From Odiellus spinosus (Eukaryota; Arthropoda; Arachnida; Opiliones; Phalangiidae): 64,000 nucleotides of DNA. The stretch lies in NCBI GenBank assembly GCA_963920705.1, contig OY987240.1, positions 5,916,766 to 5,980,765 on the forward strand, read 5' to 3'. Below, in pieces: positions 25,130 through 37,257 of this stretch. The notes below the pieces were generated by a model. The model made no database searches. It saw nothing but the letters and a program-made list of their open reading frames with translations, and was not told the origin of the DNA. The position numbers were made by a program, and so were the translations under genes. Each line of letters begins with the position of its first letter. The first letter of the stretch is position 1.

Positions 25130-28100
25130 ACGTCCGATTTACACGCGGAAGGACCCAGGTTCGAGCCTTGCTAGGTACAATGTTAAACTTTCATTGAACT
25201 TCAGTATTTTATGTCATTTTTGCTTTTATAAAAGGTACAGTACTTTCTGATCTTAAGTATCTATGGTGTAGTGGTTATCACGTCCGATTTACACGCGGAA
25301 GGACCCAGGTTCGAGCCCTGGTAGGTACAATGTTGAACTTTCATTGAACTTTGGTATTTTCGGTCATTTTTGCTTTTATAAAAGATATACAACAGATGAA
25401 GGATAAGTATCTATGGTGTAGTGGTAATCACGTCCGCCTTACACGCGGAAGGGCCCTGGTAGGTACAATGTTAAGATTTCATTGATCTTTGGTATTTTAT
25501 GTCATTTTTGCTTTTATAAAAGATATACAACAGGTGAAGGATAAGTATCTATGGCGTAGTGGTTATCACGTCCGCATAACGCGCGGAAGGACCGAGGTTC
25601 GAGTCCTGGTAGGTACAATGTTGAACTTTCATTGAACTTTGGTATTTTATATCATTTTTGCTTTTATAAAAGATATACAACAGATGAAGGATAATTATCT
25701 ATGGTGTAGTGGTAATCACGTCCGCCTTACACGCGGAAGGACCCAGGTTCGAGCCCTGGTAGGTACAATTTTAAACTTTCATTGAACTTCAGTATTTTAT
25801 GTCATTTTTGCTTTTATAAAAGGTACAGTATTTTCTGATCTTAAGTATCTATGGTGTAGTGGTTATCACGTCCGCCTCACACGCGGAAGGACCCAGGTTC
25901 GACCCCTGGTAGGTACAATGTTAAATTTTCATTGAACTTCAGTATTTTATGTCTTTTTTGCTTTTATAAAAGGTACAGTACTTTCTGATCTTAAGTATCT
26001 ATGGTGTAGTGGTTATCACGTCCGCCTAACACGCGGAAGGACCTAGGTTCGAGCCCTGGTAGATACAATGTTAAGATTTCATTGATCTTTGGTATTTTAT
26101 GTCGTTTTTGTTTTTATAAAAGATATACAACAGAAGGGTAAGTGTCTATTGTGTAGTGGTTATCACGTCCGCCTCACACGCGGAAGGACCCAGGTTCGAG
26201 TCCTGGTAGATACAATGTTAAGCTATCATTGAACTTTGGTATTTTATGTCATTTTTGCTTTTATAAAAGATATACAACAGATGAAGGATAAGTATCTATG
26301 GTGTAGTGGTAATCACGTCCGCCTTACACGCGGAAGGACCCAGGTTCGAGCCCTGGTAGGTACAATGTTAAACTTTCATTGAACTTCAGTATTTTATGTC
26401 ATTTTTGCTTTTATAAAAGGTACAGTATTTTCTGATCTTAAGTATCTATGGTGTAGTGGTTATCACGTCCGCCTCACACGCGGAAGGACCCAGGTTCGAC
26501 CCCTGGTAGGTACAATGTTAAATTTTCATTGAACTTCAGTATTTTATGTCTTTTTTGCTTTTATAAAAGGTACAGTACTTTCTGATCTTAAGTATCTATG
26601 GTGTAGTGGTTATCACGTCCGCCTAACACGCGGAAGGACCTAGGTTCGAGCCCTGGTAGATACAATGTTAAGATTTCATTGATCTTTGGTATTTTATGTC
26701 GTTTTTGTTTTTATAAAAGATATACAACAGAAGGGTAAGTGTCTATTGTGTAGTGGTTATCACGTCCGCCTCACACGCGGAAGGACCCAGGTTCGAGTCC
26801 TGGTAGATACAATGTTAAGCTATCATTGAACTTTGGTATTTTATGTCATTTTTGCTTTTATAAAAGATATACAACAGATGAAGGATAAGTATCTATGGTG
26901 TAGTGGTAATCACGTCCGCCTTACACGCGGAAGGACCCAGGTTCGAGCCCTGGTAGGTACAATGTTAAACTTTCATTGAACTTCAGTATTTTATGTCATT
27001 TTTGCTTTTATAAAAGGTACAGTACTTTATGATTTAATTATCTATGGTGTAGTGGTTATCACGTCCGCCTCACACGCGGAAGGACCCAGGTTCGAGCCCT
27101 GGTAGGTACAATGTTAAACTTTCATTGAACTTCAGAATTTTATGTCATTTTTGCTTTTATAAAAGGTACAGTACTTTCTGATCTTAAGTATCTAAGGTGT
27201 AGTGGTTATCACGTCCGCCTAACACGCGGAAGGACCGAGGTTCGAGCGCTGGTAGATACAAAGTTGAGATTTCATTGATCTTTGGTATTTTTGTCATTTT
27301 TGTTTTTATAAATGACATACAACAGAAGGGTAAGTATCTATGGTGTAGTGGTTATCACTTCCGCCTCACACGCGGAAGGACCCAGGTTCGAGCCCTGGTA
27401 GGTACAATGTTAAACTTTCATTGAACTTCAGTATTTTATGTCATTTTTGCTTTTATAAAAGGTACAGTACTTTCTGATCTTAAGTATCTATGGTGTAGTG
27501 GTTATCACGTCCGGTTTACACGCGGAAGGACCCAGGTTCGAGCCTTGCTAGGTACAATGTTAAACTTTCATTGAACTTCAGTATTTTATGTCATTTATGC
27601 TTTTATAAAAGGTACAGTACTACCTGAACTTAAGTATCTATGGTATAGTGGTTATATCGTCTGCCTAACACGCGGAAGGACCCAGGTTGTATAAAAGATA
27701 TACAACAGATGAAGGATAAGTATCTATGGTGTAGTGGTTATCACGTCCGCCTCACACGCGGAAGGACCCAGGTTCGAGCCCTGGTAGGTACATTGTTAAA
27801 CTTTCATTGAACTTCAGGAATTTATGTTATTTTTGCTTTTATAAAAGGTACAGTGCTTTCTGATCTTAAGTATCTATGGTGTAGTGGTTATCACGTCCGC
27901 CTAACACGCGGAAGGACCCAGGTTCGAGCCCTGGTAGATACAATGTTAAGATTTCATTGATCTTTGGTATTTTATGTCATTTTTGTTTTTATAAAAGATA
28001 TACAAGTAAGTATCTATGAAGTAGTGGTTATCACGTCCGCCTCACACGCGGAAGGACCCAGGTTCGAACCCTGGTAGGTACAATGTTAAACTTTCATTGA

Positions 28101-28716
28101 ACTTCAGTATTTTATGTCATTTTTGCTTTTATAAAAGGTACAGTACTTGCTGATCTTAAGTGTCCATGGTGTAGTGGTTATCACGTCCGCCTAACACGCG
28201 GAAGGACCCAGGTTCGAGCCCTGGTAGTTACAATGTTAAGCTTTCATTGATCTTTGGGATTTTATGTCATTTTTGCTTTTATAAAAGATATACAACAGAA
28301 GGTGTCCGCCTTACACGCGGAAGGACCCAGGTTCGAGCCCTGGTAGGTACAATGTTGAACTTTCATTGAACTTTGGTATTTTCGGTCATTTTTGCTTTTA
28401 TAAAAGATATACAACAGATGAAGGATAAGTATCTATGGTGTAGTGGTAATCACGTCCGCCTTACACGCGGAAGGGCCCTGGTAGGTACAATGTTAAGATT
28501 TCATTGATCTTTGGTATTTTATGTCATTTTTGCTTTTATAAAAGATGTACAACAGGTGAAGGATAAGTATCTATGGCGTAGTGGTTATCACGTCCGCATA
28601 ACGCGCGGAAGGACCGAGGTTCGAGTCCTGGTAGGTACAATGTTGAACTTTCATTGAACTTTGGTATTTTATATCATTTTTGCTTTTATAAAAGATATAC
28701 AACAGATGAAGGATAA

Positions 28717-28788
28717 GTATCTATGGTGTAGTGTAATCACGTCCGCCTCACACGCGGAAGGACCCAGGTTCGAGCCCTGGTAGGTACA
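28717..28788 (+). tRNA. 72-nt tRNA-Val(CAC) with a one-base D-loop deletion
   Basis: The D-loop reads AGTGTAATCAC, missing one of the paired G18-G19 bases that dock with the T-loop. The same deletion is in units with TAC at 33955, 34404, 35719, 36168, 36886, 37335, 39930, 41024, 42441, 45882, 46331 and 47432, and with CAC at 29723 and 59554. Confidence 0.7.
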
Positions 28789-30782
28789 ATGTTAAACTTT
28801 CATTGAACTTCAGTATTTTATGTCATTTTTGCTTTTATAAAAGGTACAGTACTTTCTGATCTTAAGTATCTATGGTGTAGTGGTTATCACGTCCGATTTA
28901 CACGCGGAAGGACCCAGGTTCGAGCCTTGCTAGGAACAATGTTAAACTTTCATTGAACTTCAGTATTTTATGTCATTTATGCTTTTATAAAAGGTACAGT
29001 ACTTTCTGACCTTAAGTATCTATGGTGTAGTGGTTATCACGTCCGCCTCACACGCGGAAGGACCCAGGTTCGAACCCTGGTAGGTACAATGTTAAACTTT
29101 CATTGAACTACATTATTTTATGTCATTTTTGCTTTTATAAAAGGTACAGTACTTTCTGATCTTAAGTGTCCATGGTGTAGTGGTTATCACGTCCGCCTAA
29201 CACGCGGAAGGACCCAGGTTCGAGCCCTGGTAGTTACAATGTTAAGCTTTCATTGATCTTTGGGATTTTATGTCATTTTTGCTTTTATAAAAGATATACA
29301 ACAGAAGGTGTCCGCCTTACACGCGGAAGGACCCAGGTTCGAGCCCTGGTAGGTACAATGTTGAACTTTCATTGAACTTTGGTATTTTATGTCATTTTTG
29401 CTTTTATAAAAGATATACAACAGATGAAGGATAAGTATCTATGGTGTAGTGGTAATCATGTCCGCCTTACACGCGGAAGGGCCCTGGTAGGTACAATGTT
29501 AAGATTTCATTGATCTTTGGTATTTTATGTCATTTTTGCTTTTATAAAAGATATACAACAGGTGAAGGATAAGTATCTATGGCGTAGTGGTTATCACGTC
29601 CGCATAACGCGCGGAAGGACCGAGGTTCGAGTCCTGGTAGGTACAATGTTGAACTTTCATTGAACTTTGGTATTTTATATCATTTTTGCTTTTATAAAAG
29701 ATATACAACAGATGAAGGATAAGTATCTATGGTGTAGTGTAATCACGTCCGCCTCACACGCGGAAGGACCCAGGTTCGAGCCCTGGTAGGTACAATGTTA
29801 AAGTTTCATTGAACTTCAATATTTTATGTCATTTTTGCTTTTATAAAAGGTACAGTACTTTCTGATCTTAAGTATCTATGGTGTAGTGGTTATCACGTCC
29901 GATTTACACGCGGAAGGACCCAGGTTCGAGCCTTGCTAGGAACAATGTTAAACTTTCATTGAACTTCAGTATTTTATGTCATTTATGCTTTTATAAAAGG
30001 TACAGTACTTTCTGACCTTAAGTATCTATGGTGTAGTGGTTATCACGTCCGCCTCACACGCGGAAGGACCCAGGTTCGAGCCCTGGTAGGTACAATCTTA
30101 CACTTTCAATGAACTTCAGTATTTTATGTCGTTTTTGCTTTTATAAAAGGTACAGTACTTTCTGATCTTAAGTATCTATGGTGTAGTGGTTATCACGTCC
30201 GATTTACACGCGGAAAGACCCAGGTTCGAGCCTTGCTAGGTACAATGTTAAACTTTCATTGAACTTCAGTATTTTATGTCATTTATGCTTTTATAAAAGG
30301 TACAGTACTACCTGAAGTTAAGTATCTATGGTATAGTGGTTATCACGTCTGCCTAACACGCGGAAGGACCCAGGTTGTATAAAAGATATACAACAGATGA
30401 AGGATAAGTATCTATAGTGTAGTGGTAATCACGTCCGCCTTACACGCGGAAGGACCCAGGTTCGAGCCCTGGTAGGTACAATGTTAAACTTTCATTGAAC
30501 TTTGGTATTTTATGTCATTTTTGCTTTTATAAAAGGTACAGTACTTCGTGATCTTAAGTATCTATGGTGTAGTGGTTATCACGTCCGCCTAACACGCGGA
30601 AGGACCCAGGTTCGAGCACTGGTAGATACAATGTTAAGATGTCATTGATCTTTGGTATTTTATGTCATTTTTGCTTTTATAAAAGATATACAACAGGTGA
30701 AGGATAAGTATCTATGGTGTAGTGGTTATCACGTGCGCCTAACACGCGGAAGGACCCTGGTAGATACAATGTTTAGATTTCA

Positions 30783-32530
30783 TTGATCTTTGGTATTTTA
30801 TGTCATTTTGCTTTTATAAAAGGTAAAGTATTTCTTGATCTTAAGTATATATGGTGTAGTGGTTATCACGTCCGCCTATCACGCGGAGCGATTCAGGTTC
30901 GAGTCCTGGTAGATAATATGTTAAGCTTTCCTAGATCTTTGGTATTTTATGTAATTTTTGTTTTTATAAAAGATATACAACAGAAGGGTAAGTATCTATG
31001 GTGTAGTGGTTATCACGTCCGCCTTACACGCGGAAGGACACAGGTTCGAGCCCTGGTAGGTACAATGTTAAACTTTCATTGGACTTTGGTATTTTATGTC
31101 ATTTTTGCTTTTATAAAAGGTACAGTACTTCGTGATCTTAAGTATCTATGGTGTAGTGGTTATCACGTCCGCCTCACACGCGGAAGGACCCAGGTTCGAA
31201 CCCTGGTAGGTGCAATGTTAAACTTTCATTGAACTTCAGTATTTTATGTCATTTTTGCTTTTATAAAAGGTACAGTACTTTCTGATCTTAAGTATCTATG
31301 GTGTAGTGGTTATCACGTCCGCCTAACACGCGGAAGGACCCAGGTTCGAGCCCTGGTAGATACAATGTTAAGATTTCTTTGGTATTTTATGTCATTTTTG
31401 TTTTTATAAAAGATATACAACAGAAGGGTAAGTATCTATGGTGTAGTGGTTATCACGTCCGCCTCACACGCGGAAGGACCCAGGTTCGAGCCCTGGTAGG
31501 TACAATGTTACACTTTCATTGAACTTCAGTATTTTATGTCATTTTTGCTTTTATAAAAGGTACAGTACTTTCTGATCTTAAGTATCTATGGTGTAGTGGT
31601 TATCACGTCCGATTTACCCGCGGAAGGACCCAGGTTCGAGCCTTGCTAGGAACAATGTTAAACTTTCATTGAACTTCAGTATTTTATGTCATTTATGCTT
31701 TTATAAAAGGTACAGTACTACCTGAACTTAAGTATCTATGGTATAGTGGTTATAACGTCTGCCTAACACGCGGAAGGACCCAGGTTGTATAAAAGATATA
31801 CAACAGATGAAGGATGAGTATCTATAGTGTAGTGGTAATCATGTCCGCCTTACACGCGGAAGGACCCAGGTTCGTACCCTGGTAGGTACAATGTTAAACT
31901 TTCATTTAACTATGGTATTTTATGTCATTTTTGCTTTTATAAAAGGTACAGTAGTTCGTGATATTAAGTATCTATGGTGTAGTGGTTATCACGTCCGCCT
32001 CACACGCGGAAGGACTCAGGTTCGAGCCCTGGTAGGTACAATGTTGAACTTTATTTGAGCTTCGGTATTTTATGTCATTTTTGCTTTTATAAAAGATATA
32101 CAGCAGGTGAAGGATAAGTATCTATGGCGTAGTGGTTATCACGTCCGCCTAACGCGCGGAAGGACCGAGGTTCGAGTCCTGGTAGATACAATGTTAAGCT
32201 TTCATTGATTTTTGGGATTTTATGTCATTTTTCCTTTTATAAGAGATATACAACAGAAGGTGTCCGCCTTACACGCGGAAGGACCCAGGTTCGAGCCCTG
32301 GTAGGTACAATGTTGAACTTTCATTGAACTTTGGTATTTTATGTCATTTTTGCTTTTGTAAAAGATATACAACAGATGAAGGATAAGTATCTATGGTGTA
32401 GTGGTAATCACGTCCGCCTTACACGCGGAAGGACCCAGGTTCGAGCCCTGGTAGGTACAATGTTAAACTTTCATTGAACTTCAGTATTTTATGTCATTTT
32501 TGCTTTTATAAAAGGTACAGTACTTTCTGA
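30783..32530 (+). repeat. Array segment duplicated at +12330
   Basis: Unit starts from 30845 to 32262 recur at a constant +12330 (43175 to 44592), and at +12329 from 32387 onward. The copy is 43113 to about 44860. It includes the ATC unit, the T-loop fusion and the 3'-half unit, so the whole block moved together. Confidence 0.75.
30845..30917 (+). pseudogene. tRNA-Val-derived unit with ATC anticodon
   Basis: Loop CTATCAC gives anticodon ATC at 30878-30880, which would read Asp GAU instead of valine. The acceptor GTATATA/TAGATAA has two mismatches and the discriminator is T, so it is probably not functional. Related units with GTATACA acceptors lie at 32806, 38934, 40192, 41592, 48284 and 49943; 43175 is the duplicate of this one. 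Confidence 0.65.
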
Positions 32531-33235
32531 TCATAAGTATCTATGGTGTAGTGGTTATCACGTCCGCCTCACACGCGGAAGGACCCAGGTTCGAGCCCTG
32601 GTAGGTGCAATGTTAAACTTTCATTGAACTTCAGTATTTTATGTCATTTTTGCTTTTATAAAAGGTACAGTACTTTCTGATCTTAAGTATCTATGGTGTA
32701 GTGGTTATCACGTCCGCCTAACACGCGGAAGGACCCAGGTTCATTGATCTTTGGTATTTTATGTCATTTTGCTTTTATAAAAGGTACAGTACTTCCTGAT
32801 CTTAAGTATACATGGTGTAGTGGTTATCACGTCCGCCTATCACGCGGAGGGATTCAGGTTCGAGCCCTGGTAGATAATATGTTAATATTTCTTTGATCTT
32901 TGGTATTTTATGTCATTTTTGTTTTTATAAAAGATATACAACAGAAGGGTAAGTATCTATGGTGTAGATACACGCGGAAGGACCCAGGTTCGAGCCCTGG
33001 TAGGTACAATGTTAAACTTTCATTGAACTTTGGTATTTTATGTCATTTTTGCTTTTATAAAAGGTACAGTACTTCGTGATCTTAAGTATCTATGGTGTAG
33101 TGCTTATCACGTCCGCCTCACACGCGGAAGGACCCAGGTTCGAGCCCTGGTAGGTACAATGTTAAACTTTCATTGAACTTCAGTATTTTATGTCATTTTT
33201 GCTTTTATAAAAGGTACAGTACTTTCTGATCTTAA

Positions 33236-33308
33236 GTATCTATGGTGTAGTGGTTATCACGTCCGCCTAACACGCGGAAGGACCCAGGTTCGAGCCCTGG
33301 TAGATACA
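33236..33308 (+). tRNA. tRNA-Val(AAC), clean copy
   Basis: All seven acceptor pairs (GTATCTA/TAGATAC) and all other stems are intact. Identical in structure to the copy at 410, over 32 kb away. Confidence 0.9.
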
Positions 33309-34253
33309 ATGTTAAGATTTCATTGATCTTTGGTATTTTATGTCATTTTTGTTTTTATAAAAGGTACAGTATTTTCTGATCTTAAGTATCTATGGTGTAG
33401 TGGTTATCACGTCCGCCTCACACGCGGAAGGACCCAGGTTCGAACCCTGGTAGGTACAATGTTAAACTTTCATTGAACTTCAGTATTTTATGTCATTTTT
33501 GCTTTTATAAAAGGTACAGTACTTTCTGATCTTAAGTGTCCATGGTGTAGTGGTTATCACGTCCGCCTAACACGCGGAAGGACCCGGGTTCGAGCCCTGG
33601 TAGATACAATGTTAAGGTTTCATTGATCTTTGGGATTTTATGTAATTTTTGCTTTTATAAAAGATATACAACAGGTGAAGGATAAGTATCTATGGCGTAG
33701 TGGTTATCCGGTCCGCCTAACGCTCGGAAGGACCGAGGTTCGAGTCCTGGTAGATACAATGTTAAGCTATCATTGATCTTTGGGATTTTATGTCATTTTT
33801 GCTTTTATAAAAGATATACAACAGAAGGTGTCCGCCTTACACGCGGAAGGACCCAGGTTCGAGCCCTGGTAGGTACAATGTTGAACTTTCATTGAACTTT
33901 GGTATTTTATGTCATTTTTGCTTTTATAAAAGATATACAACGTATGAAAGATAAGTATCTATGGTGTAGTGTAATCACGTCCGCCTTACACGCGGAAGGA
34001 CCCAGGTTCGAGCCCTGGTAGGTACAATGTTAAACTTTCATTGAACTTCAGTATTTTATGTCATTTTTGCTTTTATAAAAGGTACAGTACTTTATGATCT
34101 TAAGTATCTATGGTGTAGTGGTTATCACGTCCGCCTCACACGCGGAAGGACCCAGGTTCGAGCCCTGGTAGGTACAATGTTAAACTTTCATTGAACTTCA
34201 GTATTTTATGTCATTTTTGCTTTTATAAAAGGTACAGTACTTTCTGATCTTAA

Positions 34254-34326
34254 CTATCGATGGTGTAGTGGTTATCACGTCCGCCTAGCACGCGGAAGGA
34301 CCCAGGTTCGAGCCCTGGTAGGTACA
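34254..34326 (+). tRNA. tRNA-Val-derived unit with AGC anticodon
   Basis: Loop CTAGCAC gives anticodon AGC at 34287-34289, formally an Ala (GCU) reader. The acceptor CTATCGA/TAGGTAC has mismatches at positions 1 and 6; the other arms are intact. Body elements remain valine-like, so a tRNA scan would call a mixed isotype. Confidence 0.6.
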
Positions 34327-35299
34327 ATGTTGAACTTTCATTGAACTTTGGTATTTTATGTCATTTTTGCTTTTATAAAAGATATACAACAGATGAAGGA
34401 TAAGTATCTATGGTGTAGTGTAATCACGTCCGCCTTACACGCGGAAGGACCCAGGTTCGAGCCCTGGTAGGTACAATGTTAAACTTTCATTGAACTTCAG
34501 TATTTTATGTCATTTTTGCTTTTATAAAAGGTACAGTACTTTATGATCTTAAGTATCTATGGTGTAGTGGTTAACACGTCCGCCTCACACGCGGAAGGAC
34601 TCTGGTTCGAGCCCTGGTAGGTACAATGTTAAACTTTCATTGAACTTCAGTATTTTATGAAATTTTTGCTTTTATAAAAGGTACAGTACTTTCTGATCTT
34701 AAGTATCGATGGTGTAGTGGTTATCACGTCCGCCTAACACGCGGAAGGACCCAGGTTCGAGCCCTGCTAGGTACAATGTTGAACTTTCATTGAACTTTGG
34801 TATTTTATGTCATTTTTGCTTTTATAAAAGATATACAACAGATGAAGCATAAGTATCTATGGTGTAGTGGTAATCACGTCCGCCTTACACGCGGAAGGAC
34901 CCAGGTTCGAGCCCTGGTAGGTACAATTTTAAACTTTCATTGAACTTTAGTATTTTATGTCATTTTTGCTTTTATAAAAGGTACAGTACTTTCTGATCTT
35001 AAGTATCTATGGTGTAGTGGTTATCACGTCCGCCTAACACGCGGAAGGACCCAGGTTCGAGCCCTGGTAGATACAATGTTAAGATTTCATTGATCTTTGG
35101 TATTTTATGTCATTTTTGTTTTTATAAAAGATATACAACAGAAGGGTAAGTATCTATGGTGTAGTGGTTATCACGTCCGCCTCACACGCGGAAGGACCCA
35201 GGTTCGAGCCTTGCTAGGAACAATGTTAAACTTTCATTGAACTTCAGTATTTTATGTCATTTATGCTTTTATAAAAGGTACAGTACTACCTGAACTTAA

Positions 35300-35372
35300 G
35301 TATCTATGGTATAGTGGTTATCACGTCTGCCTAACACGCGGAAGGACCCTGGTTCGAGCCCTGGTAGGTACG
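35300..35372 (+). tRNA. tRNA-Val(AAC) with discriminator G
   Basis: The unit ends GTACG, so base 73 is G in place of the A that is near-universal in this array; A73 is usual for valine tRNA. The D-arm is the GTATAGTGG variant. Duplicated at 38231 with the same change. Confidence 0.65.
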
Positions 35373-36017
35373 ATGTTAAACTTTCATTGAACTTTGGTAT
35401 TTTATGTAATTTTTGCTTTTATAAAAGATATACAACAGGTGAAGGATAAGTATCTATGGCGTAGTGGTTATCCGGTCCGCCTAACGCTCGGAAGGACCGA
35501 GGTTCGAGTCCTGGTAGATACAATGTTAAGCTATCATTGATCTTTGGGATTTTATGTCATTTTTGCTTTTATAAAAGATATACAACAGAAGGTGTCCGCC
35601 TTACACGCGGAAGGACCCAGGTTCGAGCCCTGGTAGGTACAATGTTGAACTTTCATTGAACTTTGGTATTTTATGTCATTTTTGCTTTTATAAAAGATAT
35701 ACAACGTATGAAAGATAAGTATCTATGGTGTAGTGTAATCACGTCCGCCTTACACGCGGAAGGACCCAGGTTCGAGCCCTGGTAGGTACAATGTTAAACT
35801 TTCATTGAACTTCAGTATTTTATGTCATTTTTGCTTTTATAAAAGGTACAGTACTTTATGATCTTAAGTATCTATGGTGTAGTGGTTATCACGTCCGCCT
35901 CACACGCGGAAGGACCCAGGTTCGAGCCCTGGTAGGTACAATGTTAAACTTTCATTGAACTTCAGTATTTTATGTCATTTTTGCTTTTATAAAAGGTACA
36001 GTACTTTCTGATCTTAA

Positions 36018-36090
36018 CTATCGATGGTGTAGTGGTTATCACGTCCGCCTAGCACGCGGAAGGACCCAGGTTCGAGCCCTGGTAGGTACA
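36018..36090 (+). tRNA. tRNA-Val-derived unit with AGC anticodon (duplicate)
   Basis: Same allele as the unit at 34254, carried by the +1764 tandem duplication. It has the same acceptor mismatches. Confidence 0.6.
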
Positions 36091-37184
36091 ATGTTGAACT
36101 TTCATTGAACTTTGGTATTTTATGTCATTTTTGCTTTTATAAAAGATATACAACAGATGAAGGATAAGTATCTATGGTGTAGTGTAATCACGTCCGCCTT
36201 ACACGCGGAAGGACCCAGGTTCGAGCCCTGGTAGGTACAATGTTAAACTTTCATTGAACTTCAGTATTTTATGTCATTTTTGCTTTTATAAAAGGTACAG
36301 TACTTTATGATCTTAAGTATCTATGGTGTAGTGGTTAACACGTCCGCCTCACACGCGGAAGGACTCTCGTTCGAGCCCTGGTAGGTACAATGTTAAACTT
36401 TCATTGAACTTCAGTATTTTATGAAATTTTTGCTTTTATAAAAGGTACAGTACTTTCTGATCTTAAGTATCGATGGTGTAGTGGTTATCACGTCCGCCTA
36501 ACACGCGGAAGGACCCAGGTTCGAGCCCTGCTAGGTACAATGTTGAACTTTCATTGAACTTTGGTATTTTATGTCATTTTTGCTTTTATAAAAGATATAC
36601 AACAGGTGAAGGATAAGTATCTATGGCGTAGTGGTTATCTGGTCCGCCTAACGCTCGGAAGGACCGAGGTTCGAGTCCTGGTAGATACAATGTTAAGCTA
36701 TCATTGATCTTTGGGATTTTATGTCATTTTTGCTTTTATAAAAGATATACAACAGAAGGTGTCCGCCTTACACGCGGAAGGACCCAGGTTCGAGCCCTGG
36801 TAGGTACAATGTTGAACTTTCATTGAACTTTGGTATTTTATGTCATTTTTGCTTTTATAAAAGATATACAACGTATGAAAGATAAGTATCTATGGTGTAG
36901 TGTAATCACGTCCGCCTTACACGCGGAAGGACCCAGGTTCGAGCCCTGGTAGGTACAATGTTAAACTTTCATTGAACTTCAGTATTTTATGTCATTTTTG
37001 CTTTTATAAAAGGTACAGTACTTTATGATCTTAAGTATCTATGGTGTAGTGGTTATCACGTCCGCCTCACACGCGGAAGGACCCAGGTTCGAGCCCTGGT
37101 AGGTACAATGTTAAACTTTCATTGAACTTCAGTATTTTATGTCATTTTTGCTTTTATAAAAGGTACAGTACTTTCTGATCTTAA

Positions 37185-37257
37185 CTATCGATGGTGTAGT
37201 GGTTATCACGTCCGCCTAGCACGCGGAAGGACCCAGGTTCGAGCCCTGGTAGGTACA
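37185..37257 (+). tRNA. tRNA-Val-derived unit with AGC anticodon (duplicate)
   Basis: Same allele as at 36018, in the next tandem higher-order repeat (offset 1167). Confidence 0.6.

Larger units (their letters stand above)
25130..33758 (+). repeat. Array block 6: 60 tRNA units
   Basis: Full-length: CAC 25845, 26142, 26442, 26739, 27038, 27334, 27720, 28010, 28717, 29016, 29723, 30022, 31142, 31432, 31968, 32537, 33086, 33386; TAC 25257, 25695, 26292, 26889, 27484, 28866, 29872, 30172, 30408, 30992, 31582, 31818, 32387; AAC 25545, 25995, 26592, 27188, 27870, 28160, 28567, 29166, 29573, 30558, 31292, 32118, 33236, 33536, 33686; ATC 30845, 32806. Shortened: 28304, 29310, 32262 (3' half); 25407, 28429, 29435, 30708 (T-arm deleted); 27634, 30322, 31732 (T-loop fusion); 32687 (3' end replaced by spacer); 32953 (D/anticodon deletion). 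Internal tandem duplications have offsets 597 (25845-26364 to 26442) and 1006 (28304-29088 to 29310). Confidence 0.88.

Noticed and set aside
30845-30917. A true tRNA-Asp gene
   Set aside because: The anticodon ATC arises from one change in a valine tRNA. The acceptor stem has mismatches, and animals use GTC for Asp.
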